DNA from: Serpens gallinarum
GTDB taxonomy: Bacteria; Pseudomonadota; Gammaproteobacteria; Pseudomonadales; Pseudomonadaceae
Direction: 5' to 3'
Assembly (NCBI RefSeq): GCF_014836765.1
Contig: NZ_JACSQG010000013.1
Location: 1 to 64,000, forward strand
Length of the DNA: 64,000 bases
The position numbers were made by a program, and so were the translations under genes. Below the pieces are notes generated by a model. The model saw only the letters and a list, made by a program, of their open reading frames with translations, was not told the DNA's origin and ran no database searches. Numbering within the stretch: the stretch's first letter is position 1; each line of letters starts with the position of its first letter. Below are positions 1 through 6,615 of the stretch, one piece after another.

Positions 1-93
1 GAGGAGCCTGGACATGAGCCAGAACCCTCAAAGAATGCCCTTGATGCGCTCCAGCGACTCGATTTCGGCTACCGACCAGCCCACACAACATAA
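1..93 (+). CDS. C-terminal end of a cassette gene, cut by the window edge
   Basis: The first reading frame is open from base 1 to a TAA at 91–93 and gives about 30 residues ending FGYRPAHTT. The stop lies in a sequence resembling the left end of an attC site (ACATAAAC), which is how integron cassette genes usually end. The product cannot be identified from so short a tail. The frame could also be chance. The opposite strand has no better candidate. Confidence 0.35.
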   Translation, partial: EEPGHEPEPSKNALDALQRLDFGYRPAHTT

Positions 94-201
94 ACAGCCC
101 CGGATAACCCATGCCCCGATCCTTGGTCAGTCACTTGAAAAAAGTGCCGTGAGCGCTGAATGGGCGGGTGTTTTTGGGGTTTTTCTACAGCTTCGTTATG
201 C
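87..201 (+). other. Probable attC recombination site (first visible)
   Basis: The right-hand core site GTTATGC is clear at 195–201 and marks the start of the next cassette. That cassette carries the exact complement GCATAAC at its far end (504–510). The left end is poorly defined: ACATAAAC around 87–94 is the likeliest. Inverted similarity between the two ends is weak, so only the right boundary is firm. Confidence 0.45.
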
Positions 202-224
202 GCTTAAAGGCACGAGGTTCAACC

Positions 225-509
225 ATGTTCATCATTGAAGATGAAGCTCACGCAGAATGGTGTGGTGAATTCACAACCAAGGAAGATGCTATGCACGAAC
301 TCAGAGCGAGAAGCCTAACGCCATGGGATCAAGCACCAAATATCTGTCCATGTATGAGCTGGCGCACGTGTGGCCGTGAATACTCAATTGTGGAGTTCAA
401 TACTTCCGTTGAGCCGTGGAAGGAGCTCTCTAGAACCCCTGTGCTCTCCCTCTCTTCTCGCGAGGTAAAATGGGAGCCAAGCCTTTTGCTCCGACCTCCA
501 AACGCATAA
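225..509 (+). CDS. Hypothetical integron cassette protein
   Basis: A 94-residue protein beginning MFIIEDEAHAEW, with a cysteine cluster (ICPCMSWRTCGREY) near the middle. The ATG at 225 was chosen over upstream starts because it falls just inside the cassette, 24 bases after the core site at 195–201. An earlier start would lie inside the attC site. The stop TAA (507–509) is embedded in the next attC site, the classic cassette layout. Composition is AT-richer than the core genes downstream. I do not recognise the family. The single CxC…C grouping and small size are the only visible features, and the function is unknown. Confidence 0.7.
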   Translation: MFIIEDEAHAEWCGEFTTKEDAMHELRARSLTPWDQAPNICPCMSWRTCGREYSIVEFNTSVEPWKELSRTPVLSLSSREVKWEPSLLLRPPNA

Positions 510-578
510 CAATTGGTTCAATCGTTCGCTTCGCTCACTTGGGACTGCGTTCCGCAGCCCCTTAACCAAACGTTATGT
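504..578 (+). other. attC site, 75 bp
   Basis: Outer core sites are GCATAAC (504–510) and GTTATGT (572–578). Inside them TTGGTTCAA (513–521) pairs with TTAACCAA (562–569), leaving one unpaired C. A single bulged base in this arm is typical of attC sites and sets strand choice by the integrase. GCATAAC is the exact complement of GTTATGC at the start of the same cassette (195–201), as expected if that cassette once circulated. Confidence 0.85.
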
Positions 579-602
579 GCAACCACTCATAGGAATCATG
601 TT

Positions 603-935
603 TTGTCTGAACTGAAAACCGTAGGTCTATTTGTAGTTACTGCGTTGGCAGAAATTATCGGCTGTTACCTGCCCTATCTTTGGTTGCGTGAAGGGAAATC
701 AGTTTGGTTGCTCGTACCTGCAGCACTTAGTCTTGCCGCTTTTGCTTGGTTGCTGTCCCTGCATCCGACAGCGGCGGGTAGAGTTTATGCTGCGTATGGC
801 GGGGTTTATATTTTTATGGCCATTTTGTGGTTATGGACTGTCGATGGTATTCGTCCAACTATGTGGGATCTTGTTGGTTCTAGTGTGGCGCTGTTGGGCA
901 TGGCAATTATCATGTTCGCTCCACGCAGCACATAA
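603..935 (+). CDS. ynfA: YnfA/UPF0060 family small inner-membrane protein
   Basis: About 110 residues with four hydrophobic helices. Family landmarks include [34 protein letters not shown] and [11 protein letters not shown]. YnfA proteins resemble small multidrug resistance transporters; a transport role is proposed but the substrate is not settled. No ATG exists in frame near the conserved N-terminus, so TTG at 603 is the likely start, preceded by AGGAAT at 591–596. The ATG at 598 is out of frame. The gene is a complete cassette between attC sites at 504–578 and 930–1047. No promoter of its own is evident, so expression probably depends on upstream integron transcription. Confidence 0.85.
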   Translation: MSELKTVGLFVVTALAEIIGCYLPYLWLREGKSVWLLVPAALSLAAFAWLLSLHPTAAGRVYAAYGGVYIFMAILWLWTVDGIRPTMWDLVGSSVALLGMAIIMFAPRST

Positions 936-1047
936 CAAACGGGAGATCATGGACTTAGGCACGAGCTCACAGCAAAGTAGAGAGCGCAGTCGCGGCTTCG
1001 CCACTGAGATCATTGGGGCGGTTCAGCCGCGTATTTCAACGTTAGGC
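930..1047 (+). other. attC site, about 118 bp
   Basis: Outer core sites are ACATAAC (930–936, overlapping the ynfA stop) and GTTAGGC (1041–1047). ACATAAC is the exact complement of GTTATGT at the start of the ynfA cassette (572–578), which supports the assignment. Internal inverted pairing is less obvious than in the 75-bp site, consistent with a long, variable attC. Confidence 0.7.
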
Positions 1048-1322
1048 CGCAAGAACCTAGAGAAGGGGCGATCTTTGTAGTCGATAGGGAAGTGGCGCGT
1101 CTGATGAAGGCGGGGCCTGCGGTAGAGTCCGCGTCTATTAACGGAGTTTGCTCTGTCCCCGGGCTTGGAGTCATGGCCTCGGTGAGGTCGTTGAACCGCT
1201 CAGGACCGTAGACAAGTTCATGACCCAGGCTCGTTGCGCACTGCCTGGGCTACCAATCTATTTGCACCGAAGAGCTAGGGCGTCGCTCACGTCCGACGGT
1301 CTTCGGTGTATCACTCGCCTAA
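1041..1322 (+). pseudogene. Degenerate cassette reading frame
   Basis: One frame runs from the cassette boundary at 1041 to a TAA at 1320–1322. It is broken by TAG at 1209–1211 and TGA at 1221–1223 and has no good start codon. The terminal TAA sits in GCCTAAT (1317–1323), one base from the GCCTAAC expected to pair with this cassette's GTTAGGC start. This suggests a decayed cassette gene whose attC has lost its core. The translated pieces (for example VAHCLGYQSICTEELGRR) match no family I know. Chance is a real alternative. Confidence 0.3.
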
Positions 1323-1334
1323 TGGGAGATCCTG

Positions 1335-2087
1335 TTGCTTACTGATTTTTACGACAGTGTTTATGACTTCGATCACGACGCAGCCGGCGCGCTGAGGCTG
1401 GACGCGCCGTTCGCGCCGTCAGGGGAAAGACAGGCCACGAAAATGCTGGAGCTCGCCGGCGTCGGCGAGGACGACTTGCTTTACGATCTCGGCTGCGGCG
1501 ACGGGCAGATCATCGTCATCGCCGCGCGCGACTTCGGCGCCAGAGCCGTCGGCGTCGAGCTGGACCCGCAGCGCCTGGAGGAGGCCCGCCAGCACGCCAG
1601 GTGGAATGGCGTCAGACACAAGCTGACCCTGCTCGAGGAGAACCTGTTCACCGTCGATATCAGCAAGGCCACCGTGGTCACGTTGTACCTGCTGCCGGAG
1701 ATCAATCTCACGCTGCGTCCGCGCCTGCTGCGCGAGCTTGCGCCCGGAACGCGCATCGTCTCCCACGCCTTCGACATGGGCGAGTGGAAACCTGACGAGG
1801 TCGTCGACGGTCGGGGCGCCAAATTTTTCCTGTGGATCGTGCCGGCCGCCGTCGCCGGCACCTGGCAGTGGAAGACGCCGGACGGCCGGATCTGCCGCGT
1901 GGAGCTGGAGCAGGAATATCAGCAGGTTAGCGGCCGAGCCTGGATAGACGAGCAGCCGGCGTGGCTGCAGTCGGCTAGCCTGGTAGGCACGCGACTGGAG
2001 CTAACGATCCAGGCCGAGGACGCCGCCTCTCCGCAAAGCTTCGTCAGCCACTTCATTGATGGCCGGCTGGTGCCGAGAGCAGGTTAA
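1335..2087 (+). CDS. Class I SAM-dependent methyltransferase
   Basis: A 250-residue protein with a Rossmann methyltransferase core: motif I DLGCGDG at residues 51–57, then GVELD with the ribose-binding acidic residue at about 75. A later segment (TLYLLPEINLTLRPRLL) matches methyltransferases that use the VxxYLLP-type motif IV. The C-terminal third is a beta-rich extension. Substrate unknown. The start is TTG at 1335 with GGGAG at 1324–1328; the next in-frame ATG (1443) would remove part of the fold. It is far more GC-rich than the flanking cassettes, pointing to a different source. An attC follows at 2182–2241, so it can be read as cassette cargo. Confidence 0.8.
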   Translation: MLTDFYDSVYDFDHDAAGALRLDAPFAPSGERQATKMLELAGVGEDDLLYDLGCGDGQIIVIAARDFGARAVGVELDPQRLEEARQHARWNGVRHKLTLLEENLFTVDISKATVVTLYLLPEINLTLRPRLLRELAPGTRIVSHAFDMGEWKPDEVVDGRGAKFFLWIVPAAVAGTWQWKTPDGRICRVELEQEYQQVSGRAWIDEQPAWLQSASLVGTRLELTIQAEDAASPQSFVSHFIDGRLVPRAG

Positions 2088-2181
2088 TGCGGCACCGGGT
2101 GGTTCGCCGAGGTGTCGGCGATGCCGCTCAGGATAAGAACAGGATCGGTGGCCCGCGCAAAGGTGGCGGCGAGCCCACCGG

Positions 2182-2241
2182 TTCTAACGCGCCACCCAAG
2201 CCGACGCCGCATACTCGGCGCGGCTTAGCGGCACGTTACGA
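2182..2241 (+). other. attC site, 60 bp
   Basis: Outer cores are TTCTAAC (2182–2188) and GTTACGA (2235–2241). The inner arms AAGCCGACGCCG (2198–2209) and CGGCGCGGCTT (2215–2225 region) pair over 11 bp with one unpaired A, the expected extrahelical base. GTTACGAG differs by one base from the complement of CTCATAAC at the end of the following cassette. Confidence 0.75.
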
Positions 2242-2259
2242 GTACTCGGGGGTAACCAA

Positions 2260-2685
2260 ATGATTCGCGCTTATCGGGCAGCCGATATTGATCAAGTTTT
2301 GGCAATTTGGCTGTCAGCATCAATTAAAGCCCATGACTTCATCGAATCTGCGTTTTGGAAATCGAAGATTAGCGAGATGCGTGATGTATACATCCCATCA
2401 TCGGAAACGCTTGTGTATGAAGCTGACGGAGCAGTCGTTGGGTTTTATAGCCTGTATGAGAACAATCTTGCTGCGATCTTTGTTGCACCGGGCTCGCAGG
2501 GCAAGGGGTTAGGCTCAGTCTTGCTTGATGATGCTAAGAGTAGGCGAAAGAACTTACAGCTCGCTGTTTACAAAGAAAATACTCCGAGCATTAAGTTCTA
2601 TGAAAAACACGGATTCACTTTACTTGGAGAGAAATGCGATGAGCACACAGGGCACCCTGAGCTCATCATGGAGTATCACTCATAA
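2260..2685 (+). CDS. GNAT-family N-acetyltransferase, YiaC-like
   Basis: A 141-residue single-domain acetyltransferase. The acetyl-CoA pyrophosphate loop is FVAPGSQGKGLGSVLL (Q80-x-x-G-x-G), and the C-terminal NTPSIKFYEKHGF segment is the usual GNAT motif B. Overall layout resembles E. coli YiaC. The acceptor (protein lysine, antibiotic or metabolite) cannot be told from sequence. The ATG at 2260 follows GGGGGTAACC. The stop overlaps the left core of the attC at 2680–2810, so this is a complete cassette. AT-richer codon use than the neighbouring methyltransferase shows independent acquisition. Confidence 0.85.
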   Translation: MIRAYRAADIDQVLAIWLSASIKAHDFIESAFWKSKISEMRDVYIPSSETLVYEADGAVVGFYSLYENNLAAIFVAPGSQGKGLGSVLLDDAKSRRKNLQLAVYKENTPSIKFYEKHGFTLLGEKCDEHTGHPELIMEYHS

Positions 2686-2810
2686 CAAGGCGCGGAAGTG
2701 CGCGGCCGTTGGTCGCCGGACCCTCGTAAACTCGCGCCGCTGTGCTTTGCATTAGCCGGCACAGTTCTCACCATGAAGCGCTCCTGCCACTCGCGAGGTA
2801 AGCGTTATGC
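2680..2810 (+). other. attC site, about 131 bp
   Basis: Left core TCATAAC (2680–2686) overlaps the acetyltransferase stop. Right core GTTATGC (2804–2810) contains the ATG of the next gene. Internal symmetry is imperfect (CGCG and AGTG blocks can be aligned), so length and inner arms are approximate. Confidence 0.6.
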
Positions 2811-3211
2811 CGTACCAGCTTCTTGCCGACGCGGTGCTCGTTGTGCACTTCTGTGTCGTCTTGTTCGTCATCGGCGGTTTGGTTGTCATCGTTGCGGGCA
2901 ACTGGCTTGAGTGGCGGTGGGTAAACGGATGGTGGTTCCGGTTGGCACACCTGGTGGCCATTGGGGTTGTGGTTGCGCAGGCTTTGCTCGGGCGGCTATG
3001 CCCACTCACAACCTTGGAATCTTGGCTGAGAGTACAGGCCGGCCAACCCAGCTACACGAAAAGCTTCATCGAGCACTGGCTGCAGCGCATTATCTTCTAC
3101 GAGGCGCCATATTGGGTCTTCACCTTGGCATACACGGTGTTCGCAGTGCTCGTCGTTGCCGCGTGGTGGTACTTTCCGCCAACCCGCAGGCGTCATCGCG
3201 ACCGCGAGTAG
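2807..3211 (+). CDS. DUF2784 family membrane protein
   Basis: A 134-residue protein with about four hydrophobic segments. Family landmarks are LLADAVLVVHFCVVLFV at the start and LCPLTTLESWLR plus SFIEHWLQRIIFYE in the second half, all typical of DUF2784. Function is unknown in the family. The ATG at 2807 lies inside the attC core GTTATGC, and its ribosome-binding sequence GAGG (about 2794–2797) belongs to the attC of the upstream cassette. The cupin gene follows after only 5 bases with no attC between, so the two may share a transcript. Confidence 0.8.
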   Translation: MPYQLLADAVLVVHFCVVLFVIGGLVVIVAGNWLEWRWVNGWWFRLAHLVAIGVVVAQALLGRLCPLTTLESWLRVQAGQPSYTKSFIEHWLQRIIFYEAPYWVFTLAYTVFAVLVVAAWWYFPPTRRRHRDRE

Positions 3212-3216
3212 CAATC

Positions 3217-3540
3217 ATGCAGATGGGAAACCTGTTCACTGATGCAGAGGCTCCGCTGAAGGGGGAGCGCTTCGACGCGCTGCTGACCCACAGGAACCTT
3301 GTTGTGGAGCGTATCGTCAGCTCGGCGGACACGGCTCCGACGGAGTACGTGCAGGACCAGGATGAGTGGGTTGTGTTGCTTCGGGGCGAGGCGACCCTTG
3401 AGATCGCAGACCGCTCCGTTGAGCTTCATTCCGGTGACTATGTGTTCTTGCCCGCCGGCACGTGCCACGTTGTTCGATGTGTCACGGACGGGGCTCTATG
3501 GCTGGCGATGCATCTGTTTCCATCGCCAGCGAAAGGCTGA
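3217..3540 (+). CDS. Small cupin-domain protein
   Basis: A 107-residue single cupin barrel. Motif 1 is QDQDEWVVLLRGEATLEI, where the usual HxH pair is replaced by Q/D residues. Motif 2 is GDYVFLPAGTCHVV and keeps its histidine. The missing motif 1 histidines suggest weak or altered metal binding. Related small cupins occur as stand-alone cassette or accessory genes without assigned reactions. The start ATG at 3217 is five bases past the DUF2784 stop and was preferred because the protein then begins directly with the barrel. Confidence 0.75.
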   Translation: MQMGNLFTDAEAPLKGERFDALLTHRNLVVERIVSSADTAPTEYVQDQDEWVVLLRGEATLEIADRSVELHSGDYVFLPAGTCHVVRCVTDGALWLAMHLFPSPAKG

Positions 3541-3578
3541 GAGAGTGCCTGATTCGGGTGTTGTCCACTGGAGGTCAC

Positions 3579-4019
3579 ATGAAGAGCGATGAGTTCAATT
3601 TAGCGCGGTTCATGGAGGCTCAAGAGACTTCATATGACGCTGCAATAGCCGAACTGCGTTCTGGCAGGAAAAAGGCGCATTGGATCTGGTTTGTTTTTCC
3701 GCAGCTTAAGGGGCTTGGGAGCAGCTTCAACTCCGAGCACTACGGTTTAAGCGGGTTGGCCGAGGCTCGCGCCTATCTTGCGCATCCGGACCTGGGGCCG
3801 CGACTTCGTGAAGCCACCGCCGCCATGCTTGCGCATCAGTCCAAAGGCGCCAGCGCGGTGCTGGGCGAACTTGATGCATTGAAGTTCCGGTCCTGCCTTA
3901 CTTTGTTCTCACTTGCTGATCCCGCAGATCACGTATTTGGCGATGCGCTTGATAGCTTATTTGGTGGGGAGCGCGATACGCGGACACTCAGACTGCTGGA
4001 GGCGCAGGGCGAGGTCTGA
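3579..4019 (+). CDS. DUF1810 family protein
   Basis: A 146-residue protein with the family pattern FNLARFMEAQE at the N-terminus, GRKKAHWIWFVFPQLKGLG, YGLSGLAEARAYL and DALKFRSCLTLF. DUF1810 proteins are all-helical and of unknown function, and are frequent in integrons and other accessory DNA. The ATG at 3579 follows GGAGG (3570–3574). It is part of a same-strand run with the preceding cupin gene, about 38 bases away, and no attC can be recognised on either side. Confidence 0.85.
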   Translation: MKSDEFNLARFMEAQETSYDAAIAELRSGRKKAHWIWFVFPQLKGLGSSFNSEHYGLSGLAEARAYLAHPDLGPRLREATAAMLAHQSKGASAVLGELDALKFRSCLTLFSLADPADHVFGDALDSLFGGERDTRTLRLLEAQGEV

Positions 4020-4087
4020 TTGTGGTGTACTGACCAACTTCGGACGAGTTCCGAATGTATCAGTTTTTGTTCGCTTCAGGAGGCGCC

Positions 4088-4339
4088 ATGAAAGTCGAGC
4101 TTATGAGCAATCTAAAGCGTCAAGCCACGAAGATTCTGGCAGAGCTGAAAGTGACAAAGGAACCGGTACTCATCACCGAGCACGGTAAACCATCCGCCTA
4201 TCTGGTCGATGTGCAGCATTGCGAGTTTATGCAGCGCCGACTTGAGCTGCTTGAGGGGCTGTCACGAGGGGAGCGTGCTGCACTTGAGGGAAGAGCGTAC
4301 AGCCAAAGTGAGGCCAGGGAGAAACGAGCAGTTGGCTGA
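4088..4339 (+). CDS. Phd/YefM-type antitoxin
   Basis: An 83-residue protein with the Phd/YefM N-terminal DNA-binding fold, seen in LKRQATKILAELKVTKEPVLI followed by EHGKPSAYLVDV. A charged C-terminal tail would normally wrap the toxin. Antitoxins of this family repress their own promoter and neutralise a ParE/RelE-type ribonuclease or gyrase inhibitor. AGGAGG at 4078–4083 precedes ATG 4088. The stop overlaps the start of a truncated toxin frame, so this gene is now effectively an orphan. Confidence 0.85.
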   Translation: MKVELMSNLKRQATKILAELKVTKEPVLITEHGKPSAYLVDVQHCEFMQRRLELLEGLSRGERAALEGRAYSQSEAREKRAVG

Positions 4340-4364
4340 GATAGTGTGGGCGGAGCCGGCTCTT
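4332..4364 (+). pseudogene. ParE-type toxin remnant (first ~11 codons only)
   Basis: TTG at 4332 overlaps the antitoxin stop and opens a frame reading (M)AEIVWAEPAL, the usual N-terminus of ParE/RelE-superfamily toxins paired with Phd antitoxins. After residue 11 the similarity stops abruptly. What follows (PAPSEASGAHAKKLLARR and on) lacks the toxin helices and the conserved C-terminal strand residues. The likeliest reading is a deletion or recombination that removed most of the toxin and joined it to unrelated DNA. Confidence 0.6.
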
Positions 4365-4525
4365 CCAGCTCCGTCGGAAGCTTCGGGTGCGCATGCTAAA
4401 AAGCTGTTAGCCAGACGCGACACATGCGTTTGCCGATTCGAGGCGTCAAAGCCCAGCAGTGCGCTTTGGCGTTTGATATGTAGCAACGACGAGCACCCTG
4501 CCAACAACGTTTGGGCTATGGCGAG

Positions 4526-4760
4526 GCTGGGATTGTTGGAGGTTCTATGGCGGGCTGCCCGGGTAACTCCGCATTTCCACATAACATCCTGCGACGGGCG
4601 AGGCCGCCCTACGTCGGTGTTTCGCAGGGCTGGGATTGTTGGAGGTTCTATGGCGGGCTGCCCGGAGGGCTCCGAGTTCACATGTCACACCCTGCGACGG
4701 GCGAGGCCGCCCTACGTCGGGGTCACGTAGGGCTGGGATTGCCGGGGGGCGGGCTGCCGG
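4526..4760 (+). repeat. Tandem array of a 103-bp REP-like unit (about 2.3 copies)
   Basis: GCTGGGATTGTTGGAGGTTC starts at 4526 and again at 4629, and GCTGGGATT starts at 4732, an exact 103-base period. Each full unit has two hairpins. CGGGCTGCCCG is near 4551 and 4655. GGGCGAGGCCGCCC lies within GCGACGGGCGAGGCCGCC, which begins at 4591 and 4694. Read on the minus strand the second hairpin begins CGTAGGGCGGCC, the GTAG-headed form of transposase-associated REP elements. Related copies occur at about 9815–9925. The array fills the gap between the accessory genes and glpQ; 4365–4525 shows no gene. Confidence 0.85.
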
Positions 4761-4767
4761 GGAAGCG

Positions 4768-5490
4768 CTAGGGCTTGCCCAGAGTTTCCACGGCCAGGCC
4801 GGGAAAGTCGGTGATGATGCTGTCCACGCCGAAATCGGCGAGGCGGCGCATAAGTGCCGGTTCGTTGACTGTCCACACCGACACGTGCAGGCCTTGCTGC
4901 TGCGCTTTGTGCAGGCGTTCCGGGGTGCACAGCGTCCAGTTCAGGGCGAGCAGGTTGCAGCCATACTGGCGGGCAACCTTGAGTGGATCGAGCCAGGCGT
5001 ATTCCGCCACCAGCCCGCGTGACAGTTCCGGGGCGCGGCGCATCAGTGCGCGCAGTACTTCGCGAGAGCTCGAGGTGACGGTGATCTTGTCTTGCAGACC
5101 GTAGTGCTCGGCCAAACCCTTGATGGCCATCACCATGCGCGCGGCGCGAACCCGCGAGGCGCTTTTAACTTCCAGTTGCCAGTGCTCGAACGGGCAGTGC
5201 TCGAACAGATCCGCCAGGCGTGGAATCGGTGTGGGTTGCGGCCAGCCGGGCCCGCCTTGGCGCGCGTCGTAGGCGTGCAGCACCTCGGCATCGTGCTCGA
5301 CGACTTTGCCGCGGCGTCCAGTGGTGCGTTTCAGGGTCGGGTCGTGGATCACCATCAACTCGCCGTCCCGGGACAGGTGCAGGTCCAGCTCGCAGCGGGT
5401 TACGCCGTGCTCCAGGCACTTCTGGAAACTGGCCAGGGTGTTTTCCGGGGCTTCGCCCTTGGCGCCGCGATGGCCGTAGATCAACGTCAT
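4768..5490 (-). CDS. glpQ: Glycerophosphodiester phosphodiesterase
   Basis: A 240-residue GDPD TIM barrel that hydrolyses glycerophosphodiesters to glycerol-3-phosphate and an alcohol. Catalytic and metal residues are visible: H7-R8-G9, E16-N17-T18, E34 and D36 (CELDLH), and H49-D50 (VIHDP). There is no signal peptide, so it is the cytoplasmic UgpQ-like type. The internal ATG at 5490 was chosen because the protein then starts MTLIYGHRG, as in the family. It is the first core gene after the accessory zone, leftward, followed by the REP array. Confidence 0.9.
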   Translation of the reverse strand: MTLIYGHRGAKGEAPENTLASFQKCLEHGVTRCELDLHLSRDGELMVIHDPTLKRTTGRRGKVVEHDAEVLHAYDARQGGPGWPQPTPIPRLADLFEHCPFEHWQLEVKSASRVRAARMVMAIKGLAEHYGLQDKITVTSSSREVLRALMRRAPELSRGLVAEYAWLDPLKVARQYGCNLLALNWTLCTPERLHKAQQQGLHVSVWTVNEPALMRRLADFGVDSIITDFPGLAVETLGKP

Positions 5491-5534
5491 GCTGGATCCT
5501 TCAGTACAGACCTGCAGGACCATCAAGTGGCCTG

Positions 5535-5813
5535 CTAGGGACGTGGTTGGTGGTGCCGCACGCTGTCGATGACCCGGTCCGTTTCGAAATACACGGAGAA
5601 GCCAGGGTAATCCCAGCGGCTGATGGGGGGTTGGCCGACAGCTGGGTGCTGCTGCTCAGGCTGTCCAAAGCGTTGCTTGACGCTGTGTTGCGTTTCGCCT
5701 TGCTTGGGCAGTGACTGAGCGGCGGTGCCTTGCTGGCCAACCGGTACGCTCAAAGTATCGGCCAGACTGGGCAGGGGCAAAAGCAGGGCAAGCAGGAAAA
5801 AGAGGCGGGTCAT
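5535..5813 (-). CDS. Small exported protein of unknown function
   Basis: A 92-residue protein with a clear cleavable signal peptide (TRLFFLLALLLPLPSLADT, cleavage about residue 19) and a short mature part rich in Q, G and P that ends in RHHQPRP. The segment RFGQPEQQHPAVGQPPISRWDYPGFSVYFE is the most structured-looking part and resembles small phosphodiesterase-linked periplasmic proteins of pseudomonads. It sits between glpQ and the PilZ gene on the same strand, 9 bases downstream of the latter, probably in one operon. Function unknown. Confidence 0.7.
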   Translation of the reverse strand: MTRLFFLLALLLPLPSLADTLSVPVGQQGTAAQSLPKQGETQHSVKQRFGQPEQQHPAVGQPPISRWDYPGFSVYFETDRVIDSVRHHQPRP

Positions 5814-5822
5814 GCGAAAGTC

Positions 5823-6401
5823 TCATGGCTGTTCGGAGAGTTCGCGGGCCTGACGACGGGCCAGGGCCTGCTTTTGCAGGATATGCCGGGCCAGTAATTG
5901 GCGCTGTGCGTCGGTCAACGCTTCGAACTGCGCACCGATCTCGTATTGACCATTTTCCTGTAATTGACAGTGGACCACCCGTGCCCTGAGCAATAAACCC
6001 AAGGCTTGGGGCATCAACAGCATGCGCAATGCCAGCTGGGTGTCGCCGGCCAGTGCCTGTTCATGGGTAAAACTGATCCCGTCTTCGCTGAGCATCACCG
6101 TCTGCACGTCGCCGAATTCGCCACACACCTGCTGGGCCATGGCCTGGGCGATCAGGTCGACACGCTTGTTGAGCAGCCGCAGGAAGGCGCCCAGGTTGCG
6201 ATTCTGATCGTCGATCTGGCGCAGCAGGTGCTGGGTCTCGTAATCCATCAGGCCCAGCTCGCCCAACAGGCCGAACAGGGCGGAGTCATCGTGCAGCGGT
6301 TGCTGCGTCTCGCTCTGCTCGGCTGAGAGTGGGGTGATTTGCAATGCGACCCGATCTTCGATGCGGTAGTATTCGCGGCGTTCTGCGTCTTGAGTGGGCA
6401 T
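5823..6401 (-). CDS. PilZ-domain protein
   Basis: A 192-residue protein with a helical N-terminal region and a C-terminal PilZ-like barrel. The N-terminal RREYYRIEDRVAL carries the RxxxR element used for cyclic-di-GMP contact. The later stretch FTHEQALAGDTQLALRMLLM followed by ARVVHC fits the barrel strands. Likely a cytosolic c-di-GMP receptor or related adaptor; the output is unknown. It is divergent from lolC and stands in the same place as the PilZ-domain gene beside lolC in P. aeruginosa. Confidence 0.75.
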   Translation of the reverse strand: MPTQDAERREYYRIEDRVALQITPLSAEQSETQQPLHDDSALFGLLGELGLMDYETQHLLRQIDDQNRNLGAFLRLLNKRVDLIAQAMAQQVCGEFGDVQTVMLSEDGISFTHEQALAGDTQLALRMLLMPQALGLLLRARVVHCQLQENGQYEIGAQFEALTDAQRQLLARHILQKQALARRQARELSEQP

Positions 6402-6615
6402 GGCGATCCAATAGCAATAAGCGTGAGACGAGTGTAAATCGCACGGTTCAGGCTTGCCAGGCAGACGCGTTTTTCAATGGCTGGTCGCACCGCAATTCGG
6501 CGTTGCAGCCAGACATCCTGTAGATTGTCCAGCTTCGTCCGTTTGACTGGAGCCCCTGCGGGCTGCATCAGGCGGCCTGCAATGGATGTTCCTTTTTTCA
6601 GCGAACCCGCCCGGC

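Noticed and set aside
1-110. Minus-strand frame as the N-terminus of an integron integrase
   Set aside because: The translated residues do not match tyrosine recombinases; the integrase, if present, must be further upstream.
4406-4412. GTTAGCC as the right core of another attC
   Set aside because: Only a short 5-base inverted match (GCTAA…TTAGC) lies upstream and no complementary left core could be found, so evidence for a site is too thin.
4262-4770. Overlapping frames through the 103-bp repeats
   Set aside because: They arise from the repeat itself (103 is not a multiple of 3, so frames shift) and show no protein-like conservation.
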